Source of the DNA: Martensiomyces pterosporus
Lineage: Eukaryota; Kickxellomycota; Kickxellomycetes; Kickxellales; Kickxellaceae
Assembly: GCA_025201845.1 (NCBI GenBank)
Contig: MU603932.1
Span: 127,006 to 191,005, forward strand
Direction of reading: 5' to 3'
Length of the DNA: 64,000 nucleotides
In this document: positions 10,265-20,410 of the stretch, in pieces
How positions within the stretch are numbered: position 1 is the stretch's first letter
Layout: each line of letters starts with the position of its first letter
Translations under genes and position numbers: made by a program
Notes under the pieces: model-generated
Seen by the model: only the letters and a program-made list of their open reading frames with translations
Told to the model about the DNA's origin: nothing
The model's database searches: none

Positions 10265-11698
10265 CTACTGCTGCGCCCAGCGCCGAATCACTGCTGGCAC
10301 ATCGGTGCGGTCTGCCAGCAGCTCGACAACCTGTCCAGGCTCGAGCATAAGCTGGACCATCCGGTACTCCTTTGGCGCTCTGGCGCTCTGTGCAGACCCA
10401 GCCAGGAGGTCGTTTCTACCATTGGCGCTTGCCGCGCCACCACCGCTCTCTGCTGCCGCCGACGATACGGATATGGCTGCCGGCCGCACAATCTCAAGCT
10501 CCACCAGTGTCTCAAATGCCTTCAGGGCAATGGATTTCTTGTACACCTTCATTGCGCCTCCTGCGGCTACGGCCATCATGTGCCGCGACATGAATGTCTT
10601 GTACTCGTTATACACCATCTCAAAGTTGTACTTGCTGCTTCCTCCTTGCACCAGGCTCTTCATCGAGATGATGAGGCACAGCTCGAGCAGCGAAATGCTG
10701 CCCAGCACCTGCAATTTGGCTGACGCCCGCTCGCGTGCAATGCTGGTGTGTACGTGCTCCAATAGGAGGAAGGGCTCGTTGGCAGAGAGGCGGCTTGTGG
10801 CGAGGACGAATGTGCGCAAAAGCTGCCGAGCATCCTTGCCGAGCTCGTACACCTCGGCGATATACCTAGCAACCGAGTGTTCTTGTAGGAGCGCATCCAC
10901 CTGATTGTTGAACTCTGCGGTGAAATCTGCTGGTATGCTGGAATTGGTGCCTGGTGCCTCGCCGGCATCGCCACGGCTGCCAATATGGAGCGACGAGCGG
11001 GCTATGGACGTAAAATCCTCCAGGGACTGCGAGTTTTGGACATGTATCTGCCTATGCGAGAACCGCGACTTGACGCGCTTCTCCAGCAGGTCCATGACAT
11101 CGATGCGCGCAGTGACTCCAAGCACTGCAATAGGGGTCTGCTGGCTCTGTGCAATATCAAACAGCGTATACAGCAGCGACTGCTTGGGATGCTGTGCCAG
11201 TAGGTCGAATTCTTCGAGAATAAACAGCACAGGCGCCATTGAGCCCTCAGCGCCAGCGACGCGCAGCAGGTTGAGGATGTAGGTGAATGCATCAGCAAAC
11301 GACCCGATAAGGACATCCTCCAGGTCTTGCTCAATAAGTAGCTGGCGTGCAATATCACGTAGGGCAATTCGGTCGCTTGTGTGAACAAATCCGCTGAGCC
11401 GCACCACATGATAGCCCGAAGAGTCGCCGGTCTTGTGTTTTGCGTGGAGCATGTCAAGCGACTTTTGGACTATCGACGACTTGCCGCTCCCGCGCGGCCC
11501 GATGAGCAGCGCTGTGTTGCCCTCGGCGCTGGACACAGTTCTGTCAAGAAGCGAGTGCACTAGATCAAGGGACGTGTCCAGCCCAATTAGCTCTGGGAGC
11601 GGTGTCCTGCCATACAGCCTACTTAGCACCATCTGGCGTGCCTGGCTCGTATGTAGCGCGGCAGCGTCTTCCTTGTCAAGCGATTTTCGCGCAGGCAT
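10265..11698 (-). CDS. ORC4: Origin recognition complex subunit 4
   Basis: A 477-residue protein. ORC4 is one of the AAA+ subunits of the complex that marks replication origins and loads MCM. The Walker A loop is intact (LLIGPRGSGKSSIVQKSLD, near residue 67), and Walker B reads VLFILEEFDLLAQH. Sensor-type residues follow in VLGVTARIDVMDLLEKRVKSRF, the classic ORC4 stretch. The C-terminal winged-helix part contains the family motif FEMVYNEYKTFM. The frame is open a further 22 codons upstream, but only to a GTG; the first ATG (MPARKS) at 11698 is the likely start. It is divergently transcribed from the myosin light-chain gene across about 420 bases. Confidence 0.93.
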   Translation of the reverse strand: MPARKSLDKEDAAALHTSQARQMVLSRLYGRTPLPELIGLDTSLDLVHSLLDRTVSSAEGNTALLIGPRGSGKSSIVQKSLDMLHAKHKTGDSSGYHVVRLSGFVHTSDRIALRDIARQLLIEQDLEDVLIGSFADAFTYILNLLRVAGAEGSMAPVLFILEEFDLLAQHPKQSLLYTLFDIAQSQQTPIAVLGVTARIDVMDLLEKRVKSRFSHRQIHVQNSQSLEDFTSIARSSLHIGSRGDAGEAPGTNSSIPADFTAEFNNQVDALLQEHSVARYIAEVYELGKDARQLLRTFVLATSRLSANEPFLLLEHVHTSIARERASAKLQVLGSISLLELCLIISMKSLVQGGSSKYNFEMVYNEYKTFMSRHMMAVAAGGAMKVYKKSIALKAFETLVELEIVRPAAISVSSAAAESGGGAASANGRNDLLAGSAQSARAPKEYRMVQLMLEPGQVVELLADRTDVPAVIRRWAQQ

Positions 11699-12115
11699 TT
11701 TGTGGCCAGCGAATAAATTTAGGTGCTGAATGAAAGTGGGGAGGCGAGGCAAAGTAGAGCGCACGAAAGAAAGGGGCGAAGCGGGCAGCTCTAGCCAGCG
11801 TGCTTCAGGTGTCTTTGTGCCCGCGTTATTTTATTTTATTTTTGCGACAGCTATTTACAAAAGCCCAAGGCTCCCGCCATTGGCCACATGTGTTTACTCG
11901 TTGACTCGGGCGTCCCTATTGTTCCCCTACTATACCTTGCCTTTGGGCAAGGCCTGAGGAGGCGAAATACGGCTGCGTTTGTCTTTATACCGCCATTCAC
12001 CCTCACTCTATTTTCCACTCTATTTTCCACTCTATAAGCACTCCTTGTACCTGCACCTGTGCCCGTGCCTCACGAACTAGCAGAACATCCACACAGACGC
12101 CTCAAGCACGCAACC
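11699..12115. other. Divergent promoter, ORC4 / myosin light chain
   Basis: About 420 bases between two divergent start codons. A 12-base unit (ACTCTATTTTCC) is repeated at 12004-12027 and runs into ACTCTATAAG, a TATA-like site about 85 bases before the light-chain ATG. Confidence 0.5.
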
Positions 12116-12717
12116 ATGTCCACAACAAAGGCTGTAAGTACGCGACCAAAGAGAGCGCCCTTGCAAACGCAGCATTGCAAAGTTGGCCGCCAGCTTCCTC
12201 ATACCTTTCAGTCCAGCCCTTGTATTTCTGCCTGTAGCTCAACAAAAAGAAGCGCGCCGTACGCCAAAACTCCAATGTATTCGCAATTTTCGACCAGAAG
12301 CAAATCTCCGAGTTCAAGGAGGCCTTCGGCATCTTCGACCACAACTCGGACAACATTGTAGACCGCGACGACCTCCGCGACATGCTCAGCTCGCTGGGCC
12401 AAAATGCCTCGGAGAGCTACATCGACGCTATGATCAATGAGGCGCCGGGACCCATCAACTTCACAATGTTCCTCACCTTGATGGGCGAGCATTTGAGCGG
12501 CACTGACCCTGAGAGCGAGATTCTGGCGGCGTTTGAGGCGTTTGATGTCGATGGCAATGGGCTGATTGCTGCTGACGAGCTGAGAGATGCGCTGATGCAG
12601 ATGGGCGACAGATTCAGCCAGAAGGATGTCGATATCATGTTTAAGCACGCGCCCATTGACCCCAATGGGTACCTGAAGTACCGGGAGTTTGTGCAGATGC
12701 TCAAGCACGGCGAGTGA
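12116..12717 (+). CDS. Myosin regulatory light chain
   Basis: Two exons: 12116-12133 and 12238-12717. The intron (104 bases) starts GTAAGT and ends TGTAG. The 165-residue product is an EF-hand protein that binds the second IQ motif of the myosin II neck. It is strikingly like animal non-muscle regulatory light chains: SNVFAIFDQKQISEFKEAF, NEAPGPINFTMFLTLMGE and a C-terminal EF-hand region ending EFVQMLKHGE. EF-hand loop 1 reads DHNSDNIVDRDD; loop 3 (DVDGNGLIAADE) also looks competent. In the N-terminal tail the kinase site keeps basic residues and the Ser matching animal Ser19 (KKRAVRQNSNVF), but the neighbouring Thr18 is Asn. The first exon codes only MSTTKA, so the gene would be missed by open-frame scanning. 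Confidence 0.95.
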
Positions 12718-12946
12718 ACAGCCGGCGCCTAGGTGGCTCTGCTTGTTTACACATCCTTTCCCCCATTATCCCCTTGTATCCGCAGCAATGGCATTCTCTT
12801 TCGCAGACAGCATGGCGTGGCATTAGTATTTCAAAAGAAGTGCAACGGAAAGTGAAAAGAGTGTATAGCATTTGACTATAAGGCACTACGGAGCGAGGGG
12901 AACTCGGCAACTGCTGCGCTGGTCAGGAACAGAGTGGCCCAATTTC

Positions 12947-15112
12947 TTATTGCGCAACCGGCCCGCCCTCGCTGTGCCCATGCTCGCTGTTGCGAACAGA
13001 AGTCAGGTACGCCTCCCAGAGCATGACAATCTCCTCCTGCGTGTCAATAAGCGACATGAGGTAAGACTCGACGGCTGCCTGGAAATCACGCACGCGGTTC
13101 GCATCAAAGCGGGCCATTTCATGCTTGAGGATCTGTGACACGTCGTCAAATGCATTGCGGTTGCCCTCGGTGCGTATCTCTGCACGCGCAATCTCGCCCT
13201 TCAGCTGGGCCATGCGCTCAGGCGAGGCGCGGCTGGGGTGTTGCACGTACCCCTCAAGCACCTTGCGCTTCTTGATCAGGTCCGCCAGGCTGCTCTGCCA
13301 CCTGCTGTACGCACGTCCGCGAGCCGAGAATGCCGTGCGGACGGCGCCGATTATGCGGATGTACTCGTCGGTAGTCAGCTGGAATGCTGCAAAGTCAGCC
13401 ACGCCTTGGCGACTCTGCAGGACCTTGAGCTTCTGCTGCAGCGACCCCATGTCAGTCAGCCCGTTGGACAGGCTCTTGTTCAGCTCCTGCCCTGCCATCT
13501 TCAAGTACGCCTCGCCCAGCTCTCCGTGTGCTATCGACAGCTCACGGCGTTGCCTCTGGCTGTACTCGAGTGCACGCAGCAGGGCACGCAGCTCCTCCTC
13601 CATGGCATCCAGCTCCTGCATACGCTTGGCAAACCACTCGTCCTTCTCCTTGTACTTTGCGGCGCCCCACCCATCGCCAAACAGCCCGCCGCCTCCACCA
13701 CTGCCTCCGCTGCTGAGGGACGAGCTGGTGCCGTTAATTTCAGCGGTGATTCTGTTCTCCGTTATGGCTCGTGCCTTTGCCGCAAAATCATCGGCCTCCA
13801 GGAAGAGCCTAAACACGTCGTCCGCCCACAAGATGGGGTGCTCGCTAATGCGCGTAAGGCAGCTCTCCAGCCCTGCACGCCGGGACTCGACAAACTCGTC
13901 CTCAAACCTCCCCATCGACTGCTTCTCCGGAATCGCTGGCACAATGACGCCTGGGTGCCTGGCGATGAGCTCCTGAATGAGCCAATCAAAGTCCCTGTAC
14001 CTCCTGCGCACGGTCATTTCGCTCTCGCGGAACGCTGGCGCGTCGCTCTGAGTCTTCACCTTGTATGCAATGTACGACTTGAGCGAGTCGCTGACCTTGA
14101 CTGGGTCCATAATCTGGATGGAGAACTTTGGGATTTGGTCGGCGGGAGTCGGGTCCAGGGACCTTCTCCTCTGGTGTACGCCCAGGTACACCCTAGACGT
14201 CGTTGACTGTCTGCTGGCCGCCGATCCCGTGCTCGGTCGCTCCGACAGCGTAGTCGAGCGCGGCTGTGTGCTATCTGCCTGCTGTCTCGAGTGTATGGCC
14301 TGCTCCTGCTGCTGCGCGGGCGCCAGTTGTTGGTCATAGGGATGGGGCGGGGGCGATGTGGGCTGAACAACCGTGGCTTTAGATGCATGGACGTGTCCAC
14401 TGCCGCTGTTGGTGGAGCTGGCCTCTGAGAGCGAGCGCACCTGCCGTGGCTGATGCTGGGGCGAGACTTGGGGCTTCCTTTGGGCAGCATCGGCGCTGGC
14501 CCTGGCAGGAGCAGCGACGACGTCATTGTCCATATCGCTGTTTTCGGCTGCGGCGCTCGAGAGCGGGTCCTCGAATGGGCCAGACGACACCTGGGTTCCA
14601 AGCACTCTGGGCGACTTCAAGCCGCGCCTAATCACCCCGACACGTCGAGCAGTCTGTGCGTGGGCTCCATACCCGGGCAGTGGTGCAGCCGCGGCTTTAG
14701 CTTGGCTCTTGCTGCTGGTCGCCGAGTCAGGCAGTGCAGGGGCATTTTCTTTCTCTGAAGCATTTGCATCGCTAGCCTGGGAATTGGTCTCTTGGCCCTC
14801 GCCTGCCGTCTCCAATGCGTGCTTGTCGCTGGTAGCAGTTTCGTAGCTGTCAGGTTGTGAGCCGAGGTCCAGCTGCTCGGCGGCCTGCTGCAGTTCGCTG
14901 ATTCCCCTCTCGTCGCCGCTGTCCTCCTCTTCATTTTGGTCGCTCTGGCCCGCAGCGGCGGTAATAGCGGGCGTTTCGTTTGTCCGCTCTGCTGGAGGAG
15001 CGTCGCCCCAGGGAGAGCTAGCCTCGCCAAAGGGGTTCATCTCATCGCTGTCGAATGTAAACGGCTGGCCGCTGGCGCCAAAGCCGCCACTGAACAAATT
15101 ATCGCTCTCCAT
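12947..15112 (-). CDS. VPS5: PX-BAR sorting nexin, Vps5/Snx1 type (retromer)
   Basis: A 721-residue intronless gene. Vps5 with Vps17 forms the membrane-bending part of retromer, which returns cargo receptors from endosome to Golgi. Residues 1-325 are acidic and Ser/Pro/Gln-rich, as in fungal Vps5. The PX domain (about 328-445) starts with FSIQIMDPVKVSD, and has the phosphoinositide-binding RRRYRDFDWL and the Pro-rich loop (VIVPAIPEKQSMGRFEDEFV). The C-terminal ~230 residues form the helical Vps5/BAR dimerisation domain: KEKDEWFAKRMQELDAMEEE through YLMSLIDTQEEIVMLWEAYL. Order and length fit Vps5 better than Mvp1 or Snx4. The frame starts at the first ATG after stops. Confidence 0.88.
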   Translation of the reverse strand: MESDNLFSGGFGASGQPFTFDSDEMNPFGEASSPWGDAPPAERTNETPAITAAAGQSDQNEEEDSGDERGISELQQAAEQLDLGSQPDSYETATSDKHALETAGEGQETNSQASDANASEKENAPALPDSATSSKSQAKAAAAPLPGYGAHAQTARRVGVIRRGLKSPRVLGTQVSSGPFEDPLSSAAAENSDMDNDVVAAPARASADAAQRKPQVSPQHQPRQVRSLSEASSTNSGSGHVHASKATVVQPTSPPPHPYDQQLAPAQQQEQAIHSRQQADSTQPRSTTLSERPSTGSAASRQSTTSRVYLGVHQRRRSLDPTPADQIPKFSIQIMDPVKVSDSLKSYIAYKVKTQSDAPAFRESEMTVRRRYRDFDWLIQELIARHPGVIVPAIPEKQSMGRFEDEFVESRRAGLESCLTRISEHPILWADDVFRLFLEADDFAAKARAITENRITAEINGTSSSLSSGGSGGGGGLFGDGWGAAKYKEKDEWFAKRMQELDAMEEELRALLRALEYSQRQRRELSIAHGELGEAYLKMAGQELNKSLSNGLTDMGSLQQKLKVLQSRQGVADFAAFQLTTDEYIRIIGAVRTAFSARGRAYSRWQSSLADLIKKRKVLEGYVQHPSRASPERMAQLKGEIARAEIRTEGNRNAFDDVSQILKHEMARFDANRVRDFQAAVESYLMSLIDTQEEIVMLWEAYLTSVRNSEHGHSEGGPVAQ

Positions 15113-15493
15113 GTTCTTTTGTGCTATTTGCTGCCGTGTTTACAAGAGCCTGAGACACAAAATAGCTGCAAGAAATAAAGCTTGATGATGCGAAGAACAG
15201 GCGAAGGTGGTTGCGGCCTGCTTATATCGCAAACGGCGGACCTTGGCGCTTTGGTTTCTAGGCACAAGCGGGGGAGTGGTCAGCAGAGAAGCAATGCGAG
15301 TCCCACAACCACAGGTGCGTGTGCGCATTTGGCAGAGGATGCCCTCAAGGGGCACTTGAATGCTGGGAAGCATCGCAGTCGTTTTTTTTTTTTTTTTTTG
15401 GGTTCCACCGTTGAATTAGGCTTTGTGCTTCTATCTTGCTTCCATTTTGCGCATTTGTTCTATTGCTCTTGTGGAGCTAAATGCACACACGGC
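15113..15493. other. Divergent promoter, VPS5 / SGF11
   Basis: About 380 bases between divergent starts. A T-run (about 18 bases) ends near 15399. I see no clear TATA box. Confidence 0.45.
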
Positions 15494-17120
15494 ATGAATG
15501 TCAAAACAGAGAATAGCGGCTCTGGCCCTGGTGGCAGCGACAAGAGGGAGGCAGCCAGCACAGTGTTTGAGGAGCTGTTGCGGTATTACGATGCCAAACT
15601 AGGCGCACTCCAGCAGACAAGGGACTCTTTGGAAACAGCAAAGCCAGTACTCACACCGCCGGCCACACCGCCGGCAGGCGGTGGAGCACAGGAGCACCAC
15701 ACGCGGTGTCGTGCGTTGCTGGTAAGCACAAGTGCATGCGAATTCTCTTTTGCGCTATTTCGCGTTGCGTGTGCCATAGTGCTTGATATTGAACCCTGCG
15801 GTCTCTGCCTTGGCGGCTTTGCGTCCCGGAGCGCATGCTGTAGGCAATGGAGCTGTTTACGGAGCTTGTTGATGATCTGACGATGGACGCGGTGTTCAAG
15901 ACGCATTATGAGGCCAAGCAGAGCGAATCGACATGCGCCATGTGCCATACACGGTAAGATTAAATCACAACGCAATGCATTGCGTGGATGTGGAAATGCA
16001 GCCAGTTTGTTTAGATGCCATACTGCTCGCTTGGCTAAATGCAAATCTCCCCGCCCTGCTTGCTGGTTCTTTGGTTTAGGTGCCAGTCCCGCGGTAAGTG
16101 CCAGTCGAAGCGGCGCTCGAAGGCGTGCACTGCTTGAGCTGTCCATTTCTGCTGTGTGGCAGTAGATAATAGGCCTGCTGTTTTTGGCGTTTGTAGCTAA
16201 TGCGGGTTGCTACTCTTCAATAGGCAGCAGCAGCGGTAGCGGTGACGGGGCGTACCTGCATCCATCGGCAGCCGGAGGGGGCACGCCGTCGGGGTCGTCG
16301 TCGCAAGGAGCATCGAGCGACATGTTTGAGTGTCCCAGCTGCGCGCGGGCGTTCCCCGCAGCGCGGTTTGCATCACACATGGACAAATGCATGGGGCTAT
16401 CCAGCCGACGCACAACAACACGAAGGTATATTGGCGGTGGCAGACGGGTAGCTGGATGTGGGCACAATGCACTGCCTGAGGGCCGTATACACGTACTAAA
16501 ATATTCAACAGCTGAGCATGATCTGCGGTGTGTGCTAGGTCGGCGGCAAATAGTGCGGCGTCAACGCCGAACTACCCACTGGCGAACTACGACTCGTCGA
16601 GCGAGCAGAGCACGGATCGGAAGCGTAAGTAGCACCTTGCCTTGTGTGTCTTGGATACATGGCTGGATGGAGTTGGAGCATCTGGAAACCCCTCCTCCTC
16701 CCCAACGGCGACAGGCAGAAGAATGCGCCCGGTTGCAGCAGGCAGCCATGCCACGCATGCCGCTCCGTGGTGGATAATGCGTGTTTGTCAGATGAGGGTG
16801 CATCCCCCATCCCTCTCCTCGCGGAGGCATGCGGACGGACTTTGAATGGGTGGGCGCTTGGCTTCCATCCGCCCTCCCCAGCGGCAGTGCGGCGGGTGCC
16901 CTCGCGCCTAGGTGCTCATGTGGCCCCGATGAGGTGCTTGCAGCAGCGACTGCTGCCATTCTGTGGTGTCCAGCACTTCTCAGTCGAGTACTGATCTGCA
17001 CATGTGCCTGGCGCGTTATCTCTCTCCTGTGTAGGCAAGGCGGCGGCAATCGGGCCAAAGGACACCAGCGCTGCTGGCGCCTCGTCGGGCGCTGGCCGAA
17101 AGAAGAGCAAGAGAAAGTGA
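15494..17120 (+). CDS. SGF11: SAGA-associated factor 11 (deubiquitinating module)
   Basis: I reconstruct six exons: 15494-15721, 15844-15953, 16080-16093, 16197-16425, 16539-16624 and 17035-17120. All introns are GT-AG and the sum is exactly 250 codons plus stop. Sgf11 holds Ubp8 and activates it to remove ubiquitin from H2B. Exon 2 gives the family's N-terminal helix (MELFTELVDDLTMDAVFKTH). Exon 4 gives the single Sgf11 C2HC zinc finger: FECPSCARAFPAARFASHMD, with C163, C166, H178 and C182. Exon 5 gives NYDSSSEQSTDRK and exon 6 a basic end (RKKSKRK), both seen in this family. Exon 3 is only 14 bases long. The start is the least certain part: exon 1 (76 codons) is in frame, but an internal ATG at 15847 could also serve. 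AATAAA at 17313-17318 is a candidate poly(A) signal. Confidence 0.86.
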
Positions 17121-18465
17121 GCGCGCTCCGGTGCATGGCAGCCACCTCGGGAGCAGCAGCTGCGGCAGGCGCGGTCTTGCTGTGGCAGCCAGCCCTTACA
17201 TGGTTTATTATTATGAGTATCTGGTTCTATTATGTTCTGCTGCTTCCACAGGACCTTGGTAGACGCGCCATTCACCGTCCTTCCCTCCCCTTTCCTCGCA
17301 TGCAAAAGATGCAATAAAAGAATGCGTGCGGCTGCAGTTTGGTGCGATGGGCAAGCCACCGTGGCAGTAGGACTCGGTCTTTTTTGTTGTTGTTTTTGTC
17401 TGCTGCTCCTGGCGCTGCATCTGGCGCTGTTGTTGTTGGTTGCCGCGCCCACTCGGCCAATCCCGCGTCGATGCCGGCGGAAGAGAAGGCAGCGTGTGGC
17501 CTGAGGAGGGCGGGTGTCGGATCAGGGGCTGGTCAGCCCACACTTATCGCAGCGCATCGGCAAGCCAGCAGACAGGCCAGCGAGCGTGGAGCGGGGCTGC
17601 CTTGGCAAGGCTGGCTTGCGCTCAAGGCGCACCAGGGCCAGCCAGGGTTAGGGAGTGCGCTGGCTGGATGAGGGGAGGGCAGCCCCCAATCCGCGCAAGC
17701 CCGCCTTGCGCTCTGCGTGCCGCCAGAGCTCCATCCCCTGCCCCCTGCTCACAGTGGCATGGGACGGGCGGTGCTGTGACGGCACACGCACTGGCGCTGC
17801 TGCTGGCGCTGTGCGGGCGCCATCCCCGTCCTTGCTGCACACGGCCAGCCATGCCAGCCGCGGCGGTGCGGGCAGCCGTGGCCGCTGCCGCTGCGTGTCC
17901 CCGAGGGCAGTCGTGTGGTCCTGGAGGCGGGGCACGGCTGCCTCTTGGTGGCAGCAGAGATGCCGCCGCAGCTCAGGCCCAGAGGAAATGGCGAAGCAGG
18001 CAGGCGCTGCCTCCGCTCACACTAGGGCGAAAATCATAGCTTGTTCGGGGGAGGAGCCCAGCCCTGCCAGAGCGTCGCCCACTCGGCTCGCAAGAAACAC
18101 CAAAACAACCAGCCAACCAGCCAGTCAGCCAGCCCAAGCCTCCCTCGCTCTCTGGCTTCCCCCCATCCTCGTTGCCAGGAGAGGGCGCCGCGAGCATTGA
18201 GCGCTGGACACTGGGCACTGGACATCTCAGCCGCCCGCCTCTGCTGCCACCTGCCGAAGAGGATTTAAATTCGGCAGCAGGCTCCCCGCCTGTGCTTTCT
18301 CGCTCTTACTTCCACAAAATTTTCACTGCCAGCCTTCTTGAACCTTTTCCCTGCTCTTTTTATATTTTCTCCGGTTGCAGCCGTAACTAACCGCTTATTT
18401 TCGGCTTCTCTTTCTGTATCTACCCACACCCACCTGCCAGCTAACCACCAGCCCCTACACTAACA
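17121..18465. other. Long GC-rich upstream region of the 14-3-3 gene
   Basis: About 1.3 kb, very GC-rich between 17450 and 18250, with no gene I can support; a 199-codon plus-strand frame at 17440-18039 looks like a by-product of composition. Near 18251-18277 a TTTAAA core sits in an inverted repeat. The region probably holds the promoter of a strongly expressed gene. Confidence 0.5.
18251..18277 (+). promoter_or_regulatory. Inverted repeat around a TTTAAA core upstream of 14-3-3
   Basis: Arms CTGCCGAA (18251-18258) and TTCGGCAG (18270-18277) are perfect reverse complements around an 11-base AT-rich spacer with TTTAAA. The site is about 190 bases before the 14-3-3 start codon. The CCG and CGG ends recall zinc-cluster factor sites, which is inference only. 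Confidence 0.4.
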
Positions 18466-20154
18466 ATGTCCCGCGAAGATTTCGTCTACATGGCCAAGCT
18501 CTCCGAGCAGGCTGAGCGCTACGATGGTACGTCATGCTACTCTCCAGAAGAGGCCCTCTTCCTCCCAGTTTGACCGCATGCCTTTTGGCCTCCGCCTGGC
18601 TGCTGCTGCTGCTGCTGCTGGCGTTGTTCCCGCGCAGCGGCATCTAGGCAGTAGCGGGGCGCACGTGCTATGTGACTCTTTCTCTGCAGATTTTGCGCCT
18701 GAAGCCTGCCCTCCCGTGTGGCTCCACTGGGGCTGCTCGGCTAGCGTCGGCAGCTGCCGGCAGTCGGGGCTGTGTTTCTGCCGGGGAAAACGTGCTTGTG
18801 GGCGCTGCTTGCTTCCTTCGCTGCCTGGCTGCCGAGGTTGTGGCATGCCCACACACGCCCTTGTTTTTCGCTTCTTGCAGCGCCGAAGCTGGCTTTCAGC
18901 TGGCACGCACACGCGATCTGCATTTGCGTCTATTGTGTTATTTATAAACACCCGCTCCTGCCACACGCCTTTTCTGCGTGCGAATCGCACAAAGATGCCC
19001 GCCGCGCTGCGCCCCTATTCTGGGGCTGCTTGACCTTTTTGCTGTGCTGTCGATTACGCGGCCCCCTTGCCCAATGCCTTTCTTCTCTTTTGGCTGTGCT
19101 CCTCAAGCTTCTTTTCCTTGCCTGTCCACGCTTTCTATGGCTGCTGGCAGCACCATGCCCCCTTTTCCCCTTTCGTTTTTTTTTTTGGGGAGGGGGGCGA
19201 GGATAAGGAGGCGTGATCGCTGCCTGCGTAGTGATTTCTTGCGCTGGCGGTCCCGTCTTTTTCCCTGGCCCGCTTCCGCTTTACTGTGCTGCGCTCTGTG
19301 CTGTTCCACGGCGGCCGCGTGCACGCGTTGTTTGTTGCCGCTCCTGTCGTGCTGTGCAGTGTAGCTAACTGGCCATGTCTGCTGCTTGACACTTTGCGTG
19401 TGTAGAGATGGTTGAGAACATGAAGAAGGTCGCCGCCGAGGAGCAGGAGCTCTCTGTCGAGGAGCGCAACCTCCTCTCCGTCGCCTATAAGAACGTCATT
19501 GGCGCCCGCCGTGCCTCGTGGCGCATCATCTCGTCCATCGAGCAGAAGGAGAAGTCGAAGGGCAACGAGGACCACATCAGAATCGTCGGCCAGCAGCGCG
19601 AGGTCGTCGAGAAGGAGCTCTCGGATATCTGCCACGACATCCTGAAGGTCCTTGACACCTACCTGATCAAGTCTGCCACCACCGGCGAGTCCAAGGTCTT
19701 CTACCTCAAGATGAAGGGCGACTACTACCGCTACCTTGCTGAGTTTGAGACCGGCGATGCCCGCAAGGGTGCGTCCGACAGCTCCCTTGAGGCGTACAAG
19801 GTTGCCTCCGACACCGCCACCCAGGAGCTCGCCCCCACCCACCCCATCCGCCTGGGTCTTGCCCTCAACTTCTCGGTCTTCTACTACGAGATCTACAACT
19901 CGCCCGACCGCGCCTGCCACCTTGCCAAGCAGGCGTTCGACGATGCCATTGCCGAGCTCGACACGCTCTCGGAGGACTCGTACAAGGACTCGACCCTCAT
20001 CATGCAGCTCCTCCGCGACAACCTCACCCTCTGGACCTCGGACATCCAGGACTCTGCCGACACCGCTCCCAAGGACGAGGCCAAGGAGTCGGAGGCCAAG
20101 GACGCTGCCGAGGATGCCGCCCCTGCCGAGGACAAGGAGGAGAACGCTGCCTAA
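18466..20154 (+). CDS. BMH1: 14-3-3 protein
   Basis: Two exons: 18466-18526 and 19406-20154, joined within the codon for Glu21; product 269 residues. 14-3-3 dimers bind phosphoserine/threonine motifs and regulate many kinases, transporters and metabolic enzymes. The family is unmistakable: [20 protein letters not shown] in exon 1, then [69 protein letters not shown] and [14 protein letters not shown]. The phosphate-binding Lys, two Arg and Tyr are all present. The tail is acidic, rich in Glu, Ala and Asp. Exon 2 uses almost only C- or G-ending codons, which points to high expression. The 879-base intron is the longest I can place in the window. Confidence 0.97.
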
Positions 20155-20410
20155 GCAAACAAAACCCGTAGCTATTCATCCGCAAAGCCAGCGGCTCCAA
20201 CACACCACACCCCCCTTCCTTCCTGGCGTTTGTCCAACCTGCGCGCAAAGTTTCCTCGCACCCACGACTTCACTAGAGGTTCCTATTGACTTTTTTCCTG
20301 TTCCTTTATTGTTCTTTTCTTTACTTTTTCCATTTCACCCACTGCCTCCCACATTGAATTTCATCCCAGCCAATCCAACAAGGAGTCGGAGCGCGAATTC
20401 TGCTTGCTTC

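Noticed and set aside
17440..18039. Plus-strand frame of 199 codons
   Set aside because: It lies in a strongly GC-biased stretch with few stops in any frame and shows no domain.
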